Positions 40,060 to 49,335 of a DNA stretch of 64,000 bases are shown in pieces. Position 1 is the stretch's first letter; each line of letters begins with the position of its first letter. The notes under the pieces are model-generated. The model saw nothing but the letters and a program-made list of their open reading frames with translations. It did not search any database and was not told where the DNA came from. Source of the stretch: Undaria pinnatifida (taxonomy: Eukaryota; Sar; Phaeophyceae; Laminariales; Alariaceae); the NCBI GenBank assembly GCA_012845835.1, contig JABAKD010000024.1:2588561-2652560 (forward strand), in the 5' to 3' direction. The translations under genes were made by a program, and so were the position numbers.

Positions 40060-40240
40060 CGTTGATTTTCTCGACAACGGCGAGAGTGTAAACGCTAAGC
40101 GACACGTCTATGGACTGATCTCGACAACATCTTCCCAAGAAGGCCGCCGTTGCCGTCTTGTGTGTCCTCCTGGTTGTGGAGAAAAACCGGCTTTGAAATC
40201 GTCTCAGGAGATGGGTGTGTTGTCTTGAGTGTTATACGAT
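40060..40240 (+). repeat. Dispersed CTCGACAACGG repeat, copy 4
   Basis: TTTTCTCGACAACGGCGAGA, CTCGACAACATCTTCCCA, TGTGTCCTCCTGGTTGTGGA and GAAAAACCGGCTTTGAAATC. Like the copy at 52.8 kb, it stands just upstream of a related exon (see 40299 and 53230). Confidence 0.6.
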
Positions 40241-40298
40241 ACGATATCCCTCTCCGACTTTTGCGCTACTGGCGTCACCCGCCCCCTGACACACACAC

Positions 40299-40592
40299 AT
40301 GTACGCAATCACCACGCCGCACCCCCGCTCCCAGCACATGTCCGTTGACGCAATGCGCAAGAAGATCAAGGCACTCTGGCAAAATTCAAAATCGATGTTC
40401 GTTCGCGGGGAGGGGGAAACGCTGTCACAAATCGAAGAGGGCACCACGTCCGCGGTGGAGGAGGGAGGGGAGTCGGAGGTGAGTTTGCGGTCTGCTGGCG
40501 GTAGAGAGTGTGGCGAGGTGTGGAAATATGTCCTGACGCGTGCTACGATAGAGGCATGTACCACTTTTTGGCGAACATATTTGCTTAATTAA
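40299..40592 (+). pseudogene. ORF cut by a TTAA MITE
   Basis: ATG at 40299 opens MYAITTPHPRSQHMSVDAMR, KKIKALWQNSKSMFVRGEGE, TLSQIEEGTTSAVEEGGESE and continues through GEVWKYVLTRATIEACTTFW to RTYLLN, where the stop codon is the TAA of the TTAA that starts a MITE at 40589. A diverged relative at 53.2-53.55 kb continues for about 25 residues beyond the matching FW/WYR point, so the MITE probably truncated this one. A good donor (GGAGTCGGAG|gtgagt) at 40478 offers an alternative reading as a first exon. The family is not recognised. Confidence 0.45.
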
Positions 40593-40675
40593 CCCCTTTA
40601 GAGCGCCAAAATCCCTCCCTATACTAAATTCAAGTAAACTTGTAAAAAAAAGGTTTCCAGTAGTGAGGGGGTTAA
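40589..40675 (+). mobile_element. TTAA MITE, copy 1
   Basis: TTAACCCCTTTAGAGC to GTGAGGGGGTTAA, 87 bases. TIRs are TTAACCCC(T)... The interior CCCTCCCTATACTAAATTCA is shared with the other copies. It shares its right TTAA with copy 2. Confidence 0.75.
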
Positions 40676-40761
40676 CCCCTCTCGAGCCCCCGAACCCCTC
40701 CCTATTCTAAATCTAAGTAATTATGCCCCCAAAAACGGGTTTCCAGTTGTAAAAGGGTTAA
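40672..40761 (+). mobile_element. TTAA MITE, copy 2
   Basis: TTAACCCCTCTCGAGCCCC to TTGTAAAAGGGTTAA, 90 bases. It abuts copy 1 through a common TTAA (40672-40675), as expected if one inserted into the TTAA at the end of the other. Confidence 0.75.
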
Positions 40762-41030
40762 TGGCGGGCCCCTTTAAGCCTAAAATCGTCGGAATGTCGT
40801 GTTCTTGTTTTTGCCGTTCTGATTTGTTTTGGTATACCTAGTTGCTACGTGATGTCGATCGAGCGTTTTTTTTTTTTTTTTTTTTTCCCGAGAATAGACA
40901 GTTTCGGAAATAAATTTTCGTTTTCTAGAATCAGAATGATCATATCCAGAACCAGTTTTTTCTTCATTTTCCGGAACAAAAGGCAAAATGACGTTTCGTG
41001 CTGATCGGTGCAAAAATCGGCCGCCTTCAG
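40762..41030. repeat. Dispersed TCGTCGGAATGTCG repeat
   Basis: AAAATCGTCGGAATGTCGTG, GTATACCTAGTTGCTACGTG and a T-run match the start of repeats at 3.19-3.26, 44.96-45.03 and 50.72-50.80 kb. Confidence 0.45.
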
Positions 41031-41075
41031 AGAGGTTTAAAATATATATATATAAAACTATATACCTAGACCTCG

Positions 41076-41130
41076 CCCCCCTCGGACGTCTCGCTCGGCA
41101 TATCCTCCCCCCTCTCAGCCCTTCTCAGCC
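41076..41130 (+). repeat. CTCGGCATATCCTCCC dispersed block
   Basis: GTCTCGCTCGGCATATCCTC then CCCCCTCTCAGCCC. The minus strand has related blocks at 33618-33665 and 43684-43735. It lies in a C/T-rich stretch upstream of the zinc-cluster exon and may be a 5' untranslated or LTR-type sequence. Confidence 0.45.
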
Positions 41131-41407
41131 CGTAATTGCCGAAAAGAAAATTAGTTGCTGGGAAAAAGAACCGTCCCTAAGTTCCTTGCCTTCCTTGCTT
41201 TCCCTAGTCTCATCATTCTTACTTACTTTTTAGCTCTCATTCTCTGATCTTTACTGCTTGCTCTCTGATATTTTTATTTTGCTTCTTCAGCAACTTCTTT
41301 TTTGTACTTTTATTTGAAGTTGGCCAATTGCTGGCTGTTGAGAGGGAATTGCCGTTGACGGCTGCAAACAATTTGAATTTGAAATTTGCCGGATCGGCAA
41401 TAACAAT

Positions 41408-41797
41408 TTGAAGTTGAAATTTGCGAAGCGGACCAAGGCTAGTGCGGGAGGAGGCTCCGCCAACAGTGGGGGTGGTGGAGGTTCAGGATCAGGCGTGTGG
41501 AAGCTGGTCGGGCAAGAACGGGACTCAGCTTCTTCTGGCAATCCTGATTGGCCGTGCCCGAGCAAGGGTTGTGACGGCTTCCTCATCGCACGAAATAGGA
41601 AAAAAACAGGAGTTCCCAGTACGCTGTCTGCGACACCTGCAGGAGTGACGAGCCTTCCACGTGCCAAGCTTTTCATAACCTTAACAAGCACTGGGGAAGC
41701 GGCGACAACCCTCGTGTGTGTGACTGGTGTGACACGGACACCTGTGATTCACCTTCGATCGGCGTCCCTAACGAAGGAGCTGAGAGCTTGACGAAAC
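41408..41797 (+). pseudogene. Zinc-cluster exon with frame change
   Basis: In one frame (no ATG; open from before 41408) the sequence reads KLKFAKRTKASAGGGSANSG, a Gly-rich linker, then GNPDWPCPSKGCDGFLIARN and RKK up to a run of seven A at 41609-41616. In the frame one base away it continues QYAVCDTCRSDEPSTCQAFH, NLNKHWGSGDNPRVCDWCDT and DTCDSPSIGVPNEGAESLTK, ending at donor ACGAAAC|gtgagt (last base 41797). The Cys pairs (CPSKGC, CDTC...STC, CDWCDTDTC) would make a multi-zinc module only if both frames are used, so either a one-base A-run slip (mutation or sequencing error) or an unnoticed small intron is present. The family is not recognised. Confidence 0.5.
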
Positions 41798-41859
41798 GTG
41801 AGTTACATTTCTGTTGTTGTGCTGTGATTTCTTTTTCATGCGTACAAACACACTTTTGC

Positions 41860-42420
41860 ATGTATGAGTACGTTACGGGGCAGTCCCGTCATCGCGGTGT
41901 AAGCGGGAATGGTACAAGTACTCAGGTCTACGAGTAGACCTATGCAGTGACGCTGTGTGATGCGATTTCTTTTTCATACGTACAGCCAAACACACTTCAT
42001 GTATGTACGACTACGAGTACGGGGCAGTCCCGTCATCGGGATAAGCGGGGGTTGAACAAGTGGTCCATGCAGTGACGCTTTGTGCTGTGATATAAACACA
42101 CGTTTTGGATGTACGACTACGACTACGTGGTATCTATACATGGAAGACGCAATGAAAACGGGCAAGTCTCATCACGGGGGTCAGCCAGGGTTGTAAAAAA
42201 GGTCCATGCAGTGATAAATAACACAGCAGCATGATACCTCAGCACCAGTCGCAGTACACACTGGAGGTTGATATATAGCAGTTAACAGAAGCTGAAGTTA
42301 ACCTGGGTGATGCTGGAGAGCAGTCCCGTGATTGGGGTTAGCGAGTTGTTCATGTAGTGACGCGGTGTACTACTACTGTTACTCATTTTTCATACAACCA
42401 CATGAACTCTTTGTATTAAC
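41860..42420. repeat. Degenerate 120-bp tandem repeat
   Basis: ACGGGGCAGTCCCGTCATCG, GTCCATGCAGTGACGCTTTG and ATGTACGACTACGAGTACG recur four times, with decay to the right (GAGCAGTCCCGTGATTGGGG near 42.32 kb). It would lie in an intron or between genes. Confidence 0.65.
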
Positions 42421-42832
42421 GAGTACAAGTAGGGTGCGCAACCTCTTCAGGAATCGCAGTACACGTCGGTCGTAATAGTGTTGATAGCAGCAGTAATAGA
42501 GTAGTACCGAACAATATATACAGCAGGTACTGTCTCTTACCCTTCGTTGTCGGTATTCCGCCGGTAGGCCTTATATAGCAGTATACCGGGGCTTACGCTT
42601 ACCAGTTGCGACTGTGAATCCCGTTCGTTCCTGTCCCAGTGGTGGTTTCATACGTGTTAGCAACGTTGTGGTACCAGGCAGGGCTTTGCCCATAAACGAC
42701 CGCTTTCATTACAACAGTGTTAAATTGTACGACTTCCTTTCAAACTTCGGAAATCGACGACAGCTACGTGGCCTTACTATTTTGAACATTCACTGAACGC
42801 AAGGTATTCCCATCCGTTGTTGTCGTTTGCAG

Positions 42833-43379
42833 AAGCCCTGCGAAGCAGCCGCCGAGGGCCGCCAAGTCGGCGAGGACATAAACACGAAGTGCACCGGCGA
42901 CATCAAGGTCGGTGACCTCCTGAAGAAGGCAGGCGACCACTTGCTCGATATACATCCCGCATTCCATTCCCACGGTGCCACGAGGGCGTTCGACATCGAG
43001 GTACGTTCTACTCTTATCTTGCGTCCTGTGTGTCACGAGTCGAGACATCCATGTCTCTTGCTCAAGACTAGGGGATGGCGTGCGGATATAGTCTATGAAG
43101 TGCGGCTCTTTTTCCAAGTACCAAGAGCAAGTACAACAATACCACAACAATTACTAACAGCGAAAGGAGCTCCAATAATTTGGATGGTTACGACGTCTGC
43201 TGGAGAGAAGTACGAATACTTTTTTACACATGCTTATCGACGTTCTCCCGCCATGCTTCAACGTTTGCGGACAGATCCACAAGACCATCGACAAAAAACA
43301 AGAGTGCAAGGTGCTGGGTACCTCCGCTGAGGAGGAAGAGTCCAAGCAAGCCTGCATGCTCCTTCGGAAGCAATGTTGA
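42833..43379 (+). CDS. Two-exon Cys-containing gene, 3' part
   Basis: Exon 1 (42833-43000) follows tgttgtcgtttgcag| and ends at ATCGAG|gtacgt: KPCEAAAEGRQVGEDINTKC, TGDIKVGDLLKKAGDHLLDI, HPAFHSHGATRAFDIE. Exon 2 (43275-43379) follows acgtttgcggacag| and reads IHKTIDKKQECKVLGTSAEE, EESKQACMLLRKQC, stop TGA. Both junctions are phase 0 and the exons are exactly 56 and 34 codons plus stop. Five Cys spread over 90 residues would suit a small disulphide-bonded or secreted protein, but the N-terminus is missing. A hairpin (ACGTTCTTTATAGAACGT) lies just after the stop. I do not recognise the family; the intact frames and good splice sites make this one of the most convincing genes here. Confidence 0.6.
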
Positions 43380-43683
43380 CAGCACGTTCTTTATAGAACG
43401 TTAAGTTGTGGTTTATTATACCAGCATCGTTTTTTGAGAACTATGCCTAAATGCGTGCTCTTCGTCTTTCAGGAATACAAATGTACTTCACATGTTTGCG
43501 GTGTGTGCGTTCAAGTTCCTGCTTCCAGCATGTTTTTTTTGGCACTGCGCTCCTTTACATCTTAAGTTGTAGTTTTCCTGTCTCTATCCTTGACAAGCGC
43601 GTGCCTGGTGTTTATGCACTGCGATAATTTATTATTGATGATCGACTTAGAGAGAGCTATTAATAAGTGTACAGGACCTAGGT

Positions 43684-43735
43684 GCTACCTGAGAGGTGGA
43701 AGGATATGCCAAGCAAGTCCTCCGACGTGCCCATC
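43684..43735 (-). repeat. CTTGGCATATCCTTCC dispersed block
   Basis: On the minus strand: GACTTGCTTGGCATATCCTT then CCACCTCTCAGGTAGC. It is related to 41076-41130. Confidence 0.45.
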
Positions 43736-43887
43736 ATGGACTGGGCGAATGGATGATAATAACAAACTCATAATCATAATCGTCTCTATCCTGTACCGTT
43801 GTACTATATATGGACCTCTTGGCATTTTCAAGTCGCCAGTTGCGCCATTTGTGCTTCTTTTCCGCCTTTCTACTGAATGTCTATTCC

Positions 43888-43940
43888 TCCTTCCGCAAGC
43901 GTAGCGGGCGGCGCCCAGCCGCCCGCGAGCGAAGCCCTTG
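43888..43940. repeat. GC-rich palindromic repeat, copy 2
   Basis: GTAGCGGGCGGCGCCCAGCC then GCCCGCGAGCGAAGCCCTTG; the inverted match of 30655-30710. Confidence 0.6.
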
Positions 43941-44215
43941 TATATATATATATTCTTGCATTTGGCCGAGGAATGAACGAGCGTCAGCAGCAGGAAGCTA
44001 GCTAAACAGCTAACCAGACTGCGTGTGCGACGAAGCACGCAGCAGTAGCAGCAGCGCGTGGCCAGGACCTGCGTACCCGTGGTCGGCTCAAACTTAAATT
44101 AAGGCAGTGGCTCCATGTCAGTGGTTGTCAGCAATCAAAATCAATTCCCACATACGTAGCTGTGTGTGGGTGTGCACGAATTCGCGTGCAAGGTACCAGG
44201 TGTTGTTTTCAACAG

Positions 44216-44311
44216 CAGGTACGCTACGTCGCGAAATCGGCGACCCCGCAAAACATAGGCTTGTGCCGAGGCTGCCAAAGCAACAAAGCACGCAGCGGGA
44301 GTGCACGGCGA
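44216..44311 (+). CDS. Internal exon with CxxC motif
   Basis: After gtgttgttttcaacag| the frame is open for exactly 32 codons, QVRYVAKSATPQNIGLCRGC and QSNKARSGSARR, to donor CGGCGA|gtaaga (last base 44311). Both junctions are phase 0. The CRGC pair and the basic tail could belong to a DNA- or RNA-binding protein. The next phase-0 acceptor with a basic exon on this strand is at 46535, where the RGG protein begins; joining the two would give ...GSARR-KSQLAKTVRL..., which is compatible but unproved and needs a 2.2-kb intron. Confidence 0.4.
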
Positions 44312-44395
44312 GTAAGACGATACCCTCAGGTTCGAAAGCCCTTTTGTGCCTCTCGGTCGTTGTAGCTGGCCCTCTTGGCAAGCCTCTCTTCCCAG

Positions 44396-44487
44396 CAGCC
44401 AGCACCCCCTCTCCCAGCTCTCCTCTCCTTTGCCCATTGTAAGCCAGCACCCCCTCTCCCAGCTCTCCTCTCCGTTGCCCATTGTAG
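44396..44487. repeat. 46-bp exact tandem duplication
   Basis: AGCCAGCACCCCCTCTCCCA, GCTCTCCTCTCC(T/G)TTGCC and CATTGTA occur twice in a row with one difference. Confidence 0.9.
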
Positions 44488-44949
44488 CGTGCCAGCACCG
44501 ATTCGAACCTTCGTTGAGGGGGCCCACGTCCTTGCGGTCGTTCGCTGCTGCATGTGTGTCTCGCTGCTGCTGCTGTTGCTGCGGCTAGCTACTGGTGGTA
44601 CGGGGTGTGCTTTGTTTGCTGGTTGAAGCGCTATCTTCATGTCTCATGTGTGTCCCAGGTACAGGTACACTGCTGTAGGTACGCGGAGTGGGCAATTCAC
44701 ATCAGAGCGCTCTCCACACTAAAACACTGATACACCACATCTTGGGTCCGGTTCATTCTGATTTTGAACCGGAACTTGAGTTTCTAGAACGAGAGCCCCA
44801 AAAATTCCTCTGGTTCAGGATTTTGGGGGCAAAACCCAGAACGATACGCGCTTTTTTCCTCTGATTCTGGAAATACTTTCATTTTGGAAAAAAAGAAAAA
44901 ACGTTTCCCGAAAATGTCAAATGTTATGAAATTTTGACTCTACTTTTTT

Positions 44950-45330
44950 TTTGTATGGTACTTACGGTAGTTGCTGCGTGATGTCGACCGAACATTTCTT
45001 TCTTTATTTGTTTATTTTCCCCCCTCCAAGATTATTGTGAAATTGCGACTCTGTTTTCGCACGCACACGCGCGCGATGCTGCCTCCTCCGTCATCTGTAC
45101 CGTCAATAGCGACAAACCGAACTCATCTTGCTAACCGAAGTCTCAAAGCACTACGGTTATTTTTTTCTGCGCTCCTTCTAAGGCCATGGGTTTGTTATCG
45201 GGCGGCCCTTTCATTTTTCCCTACACTTTTTATAAGTCAGGTTTTGCCTCAGAGGTACAAAGCTCCTCAAGTGAGGAGACCCAGAACAAATAAAAGGTGA
45301 ACTTCCGTGGCATTGGGTCTTGTGTTTGAT
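44950..45330. repeat. Dispersed TTGCTGCGTGATGTCGA / GAGGAGACCC repeat
   Basis: TAGTTGCTGCGTGATGTCGA matches 40.84 kb, and AGCTCCTCAAGTGAGGAGAC matches the inverted-repeat GAGGAGC block of 50.86-50.88 kb. Confidence 0.4.
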
Positions 45331-45476
45331 GGCGGGGCGGACAATAAAGCGACGAGTGCGATGTTTTCGAGCTACTAAATAAAGCAAAAGTACGTTGTTT
45401 TGGCTAAAAAACTTTATTTTTTATGATCAATTCACTTATGGAATCGTCTACGACAATTTTTGGAGGTGTAAACATA

Positions 45477-45631
45477 CTACGGCGAGCGTGCAGCAGTACA
45501 AGGGTCACAATGCTTCGTGCCCGTAGTGCAGCTCCTTACGTCGCAGTGCCGACGCACAACCTGACCCAGCAGCTCGGGCTGCTTCTTATGATCGATGCCG
45601 TAATCGTCGATGTCTTGAAATGTGTTTCCTT
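45477..45631 (-). CDS. Terminal exon with C-x4-C-x6-C-x2-C motif
   Basis: After ctttggcatctcag| (exon start 45631) the minus strand reads GNTFQDIDDYGIDHKKQPEL, LGQVVRRHCDVRSCTTGTKH and CDPCTAARSP, stop TAG at 45479-45477, phase 2. The four Cys (HCDVRSC...HCDPC) could bind zinc near the C-terminus. A zinc-ribbon at the extreme C-terminus is typical of piggyBac-type transposases, and a TTAA MITE lies 200 bases upstream of this gene, but the other transposase motifs are not seen, so that idea is weak. Upstream exons on the minus strand are not fixed; a possible one at 45.73-45.83 kb is cut by the MITE. Confidence 0.42.
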
Positions 45632-45842
45632 CTGAGATGCCAAAGGGGCTAGTTGGAGGCAGATAATAAAACATTCCCCTATATGCCCTAGCAAGTGGTT
45701 CTTGGTAGGATGCAACTCACCCTTCATGCGAATCGCTAAACACCTCACGGCACTTCGCGCTTGGTGCACGCGATGTCTGCCAAGTCTGTGAAACCCCAAC
45801 GTGCTCTGTCCCGGCGTTGCAGGAATGCGAGGGTCAATGGTC

Positions 45843-45932
45843 TTGACCCCTTTCGAGCCCCCGAACCCCTCCCTATACTAAATCCAAGTAATTTTGTCCC
45901 CCAAAACGGGTTTCCAGTTGTAAAGGGGTTAA
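45843..45932 (+). mobile_element. TTAA MITE, copy 3
   Basis: TTGACCCCTTTCGAGCCCC to TTGTAAAGGGGTTAA, 90 bases. The left TTAA has mutated to TTGA. Interior matches copy 2 almost completely. Confidence 0.75.
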
Positions 45933-46023
45933 GACGGCGGCAATGCTTTACATAAGTACCCCCCTCCCCCCTATACCCTAGCATGAGTGTTGAAAGAGTC
46001 ATGAAGGGGTGTGGAGTAACTGA

Positions 46024-46221
46024 TTAATGTTGCTGAAGCGACGGTGTTGAACGCCTCAATGTTTGAGCTGTAGGAGTGGTATGTTTGCTGAATTCAGCTT
46101 GTTTCTCGGTATGCACGTACTCGTAGAGGGTTACGGTTATACTTCGATTTTCGTTTAAGGGAAAAACAATATCTGCATCGCTGCCCCGGGATGCCTTTTT
46201 CGTCCACAACGTTGAGTCCAT
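46024..46221 (-). CDS. Hypothetical 65-residue ORF
   Basis: ATG at 46221 opens MDSTLWTKKASRGSDADIVF, PLNENRSITVTLYEYVHTEK and QAEFSKHTTPTAQTLRRSTP, stop TAA at 46024. The frame one base over is also open and reads VVDEKGIPGQRCRYCFSLKR, including a CxxC. Both look protein-like, so which is coding, if either, is unclear. Splice context is not decisive. Confidence 0.28.
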   Translation of the reverse strand: MDSTLWTKKASRGSDADIVFPLNENRSITVTLYEYVHTEKQAEFSKHTTPTAQTLRRSTPSLQQH

Positions 46222-46534
46222 TCGGTTGCTTTGCTGGCTTCTTGTTCCACGAAACTGTTCGATTTGTGACGTATCCTGGTTTCAGCAGAAAAAAACATTA
46301 GCCGCACAACCCGCTGTGCCGCGCTTCAAGCTGTTACTACTGAAAATATTATTCAACTCTAATTCCGAGTACTTTTTCCCCTAAAAACGTGGGTGCAGCT
46401 CTAAAACGGCTGAGCCGTCGTGTACTGGTCGCACCTGCTGCACGTTCAACAATGCGTCCACTTGCTGGCATGCGCCACTGTTCTTGATATTTTTTTCTTG
46501 GTGTCGTTGTCGTCTTTGTTGTTGTGTTTTTACA

Positions 46535-48584
46535 GAAGTCACAGCTAGCAAAGACCGTACGACTCTGCGAAAGTTCTAGGGCCGCCCGCAACTTGAAGCC
46601 ACTGAAGCCGACCGTCAGCAAAGAGCGCGCAGAAGCCGCTGCTGCTGCGACGCGAGAAACAGTCCTTCAGCGATTGCTCTGCGCAGGCGCAGCGTTCACC
46701 GCCGCTGGCGGGTCTAGCGGAACGCGCGGTGGGCGTAGCGGCACGCGCGGTGGTCGTAGCGGCACGCGCGGTGGGCGTAGCGGCACGCGCGGTGGGCGTA
46801 GCGGCACGCGCGGTGGGCGTAGCGGCACGCGCGGTGGACGTATCGGCACGCGCGGTGGGCGTAGCGGCATGCGCGGTGGGCGTAGCGGCACGCGCGGTGG
46901 GCGTAGCGGCACGAGGGGCAGTCGCACTACGCGTGGAGGGCGCGGCTCGCGCGGTGGCCGCAGCAGCCGCGGCGGTCGAGGAGCTTGGTCCAGCATCCAG
47001 GGGGCTGGATGTGGTGGAGAGGTAGCTGGGTGCATTCAGGGGGCTGAGCACGGCGATCGGGTAGCTGGGCGTGGTGGTCGTGGGCGCACCGTCCAGGAAG
47101 CTGGGAGTGGTAGCATTCAGGGGGCTGAGCGCGGGGATCGGGTGGCTGGGCGTGGTGGTCGTGGGCGCACCGTCCAGGGATCTGGGCGTGGCGGTCGGGG
47201 ACGTGGGCGCGGACGTGGGAGGGGTGAGAGCAGTGGCAAGAAACGGTCGCGCGATTCTACCCACCATGCCGGTGGCGTAGAAGTGCCGTCTGTCGAGGAA
47301 GAGGCCGGAACCTGCGGGGAGGAAGAGGAAGACGCCCAGGGAGCCGGGCGTGGCGTCCGAGCAGGTGGGCGCGGCAGTATTGGGAATGAGCGCGGAGCTA
47401 GGAAGAGGTCGCGCGGCCCCACCGACCATGCCCACGACACAGGGGTGCCGTCAGAGGCCAAATCCCGTGAGGATGGCGAAGAGGAGAAAGAGGAAAAGGA
47501 CAAAGAGGAGGACGAGGAGGAGGAGGAGGAGGAGGAGGAGGATCAGCAGCAGGAGGAGTGCCCGTCATCTGATGATGACGCATCGGTCGCCGAGGGCAGG
47601 GGTAAGCGGGCACGGGCCTTGCCCGGGAGTACCTTGAGTGTAACACAGGGCGCGGGGGCGAGGAAGAGGAAAGCCCCGCACTCTTCCGAACATGGCATGG
47701 ACGCGGCGTCTATCGCCGAATTGGTTGACACACGCGTTAAGGAATTGATGGAGCAAGACGGGTTCGGAGCTGCGGCGCAGCAGCAGGTAAACGAGCGCTT
47801 GGATCAAATGGCGGCCGAGCAGAGACATACTTTGGATGGCATCGTGAAACAGCAGAACATGATGTCCAGCCAACTGGCTGCCTTGTGTAGCGCATTTTCC
47901 CAGAACGCTGCAGCAGCAGGTGCAGCGCAGCCCCCGCCTTCTTCTGATGACACTTCACCCCCGCGGGACACCATCGCGGACATGGCCAGTCTGCCTTGGC
48001 TTGGTTATCAGTCTAATGTTGTTCCTCCGTGTACAGGGATGGGGTTAGGGGGGGTAGCCGGGCCTTACCGAGGCGCGACCGGGATCGCTGTTGGTGTTCA
48101 GACGGGGGGAGCCTATCTCCCCGGCGTCGAGAACGCGGAGGCGGCGTTAGGGATTGAAGGTATCGCAAGTGACGCGACGCAAGAACAGCAAGGGACGGCT
48201 GTAGGGGTTGCTGGTACCGCAAGTGATGGGGCACAAGAGCAGCAGGGAACGGCGGCAGGGATTGTAGGTATCGAAAATGACACTGGACACGAAGATCAGA
48301 AGGAAGAAGAGCCCGCCAAGGGTAGGGGGGACGTGGAGGGGCTCCCGGCAGGTGAATCGCCTGCTTCAGGGTTCGGAAACGAGGGGGGGGCGTGGAAGTT
48401 GCCGGTGTCTCAAGAACGACGAGGCGACTGCGGCACGGCGGGGCAGGTGGAGGAGGCTGGGGGCGGGGGAGTAGAGGAGGAGGAAGGGAAGGGGGTGGAA
48501 ATGGAGACAGGGCTGGGGAAGGGGGAGGGGGGGGATGGCCCTTCTGTATCGACCACGACAACGAGTGCGTTATGCGAACGGTGA
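46535..48584 (+). CDS. RGG-repeat nuclear/RNA-binding-type protein
   Basis: A single exon of about 683 codons follows the acceptor gttgttgtgtttttacag|. It begins KSQLAKTVRLCESSRAARNL, then an Ala-rich helix, then about ten SGTRGGR units (46.72-46.92 kb, 21-base repeats), further RGG/GRG sequence with GRGGRGRTVQ modules, a basic KKRSRD-type segment, an acidic tract of Glu/Asp (47.47-47.55 kb), SSDDDASVAE, a basic patch ARKRKAP, a helical Gln-rich region (TRVKELMEQDGFGAAAQQQV, MAAEQRHTLDGIVKQQNMMS), and a Gly/Glu-rich tail with three (A)SD..QEQQGTA repeats. It ends SVSTTTTSALCER, TGA. RGG boxes bind RNA and are methylated on Arg; with acidic tracts they are typical of nucleolar proteins. The upstream exon is not confirmed (candidate 44216-44311). 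The long minus-strand frames here are shadows. Confidence 0.6.
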
Positions 48585-48809
48585 CAACGAGGTGAGCTTT
48601 TGCCTTTGGATTTCCCTGGCATGGCTGGAGAAATATATTGACCGCTGGCAAGGTTCGTACGGTCGATTCTTCCGGTTCTCTGTCCAGGTTACCGGGTAAC
48701 TCTTTTGCTCGCAGAATGCATTTTGTGCATTTTACTTACGGGCGCATGAAGATGGAAACATCTTATTAGTTAGAGTTCTACCCGTTGACCTACTTGGGCC
48801 ACGCGACTT

Positions 48810-49015
48810 CCGGCTTGGTGGGTAGATCGTCCGCTTCTGAGCATACCATGGGTGGGTTCGAGTCCCGTCATGATGACGCGTTTTTTCCGAATTGAAAAAG
48901 GCTTGATAGTTCTTGTTTTCCCCAAAGCTTGTCCGTGGCCAGGGGTTAGCCCCGGAGATTAGTTCTTGTTTTCCCCAAAGCTTGTCCGTGGCCAGGGGTT
49001 AGCCCCGGAGATCAA
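48810..49015 (+). repeat. tRNA-related SINE-like sequence, copy 2
   Basis: GGCTTGGTGGGTAGATCG resembles an A-box region, and GGGTGGGTTCGAGTCCCGTC a B-box. The body ends in an exact 54-base direct duplication (48906-48959 and 48960-49013; TAGTTCTTGTTTTCCCCAAA to GTTAGCCCCGGAGA). No complete tRNA fold is possible. Confidence 0.5.
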
Positions 49016-49335
49016 CGCTGGCGAGATCATTACTGAGCTCTAAAGTGTACCAGGTATCATTGGTAAGTTAGGAGATATCCCCGCTGAGCCTCTAACTACC
49101 GCATCTTACCGAAGAAACCCCGAGAGCAATACTTGTTAATAGTTGGCAGAAGGATGCACATAGTGTTTTTGAACCTCACGAACGTTAGATAAATTAGTAA
49201 CAATGAAGCCATCCCCACATTTCCACTCTCAGGTGGGTTGTTCCTTATTAATTGCCGACCGACATGTGTTGCGATAGGGTCAGCATTTTTTTACTACACC
49301 GTTTATCAAAATAAGTATAGAACTCAAGGAGCCTT

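Noticed and set aside
46545-47503. Long minus-strand frames (Ala/Thr/Pro-rich, up to 296 residues) opposite the RGG protein
   Set aside because: They mirror the 21-base repeat and GC-rich codons; no start or splice support, and the RGG reading is a recognised protein type.
47460-47560. GAGGAG tract as a simple repeat only
   Set aside because: It is purine-rich, but lies in frame inside the RGG protein and encodes an acidic run typical of such proteins.
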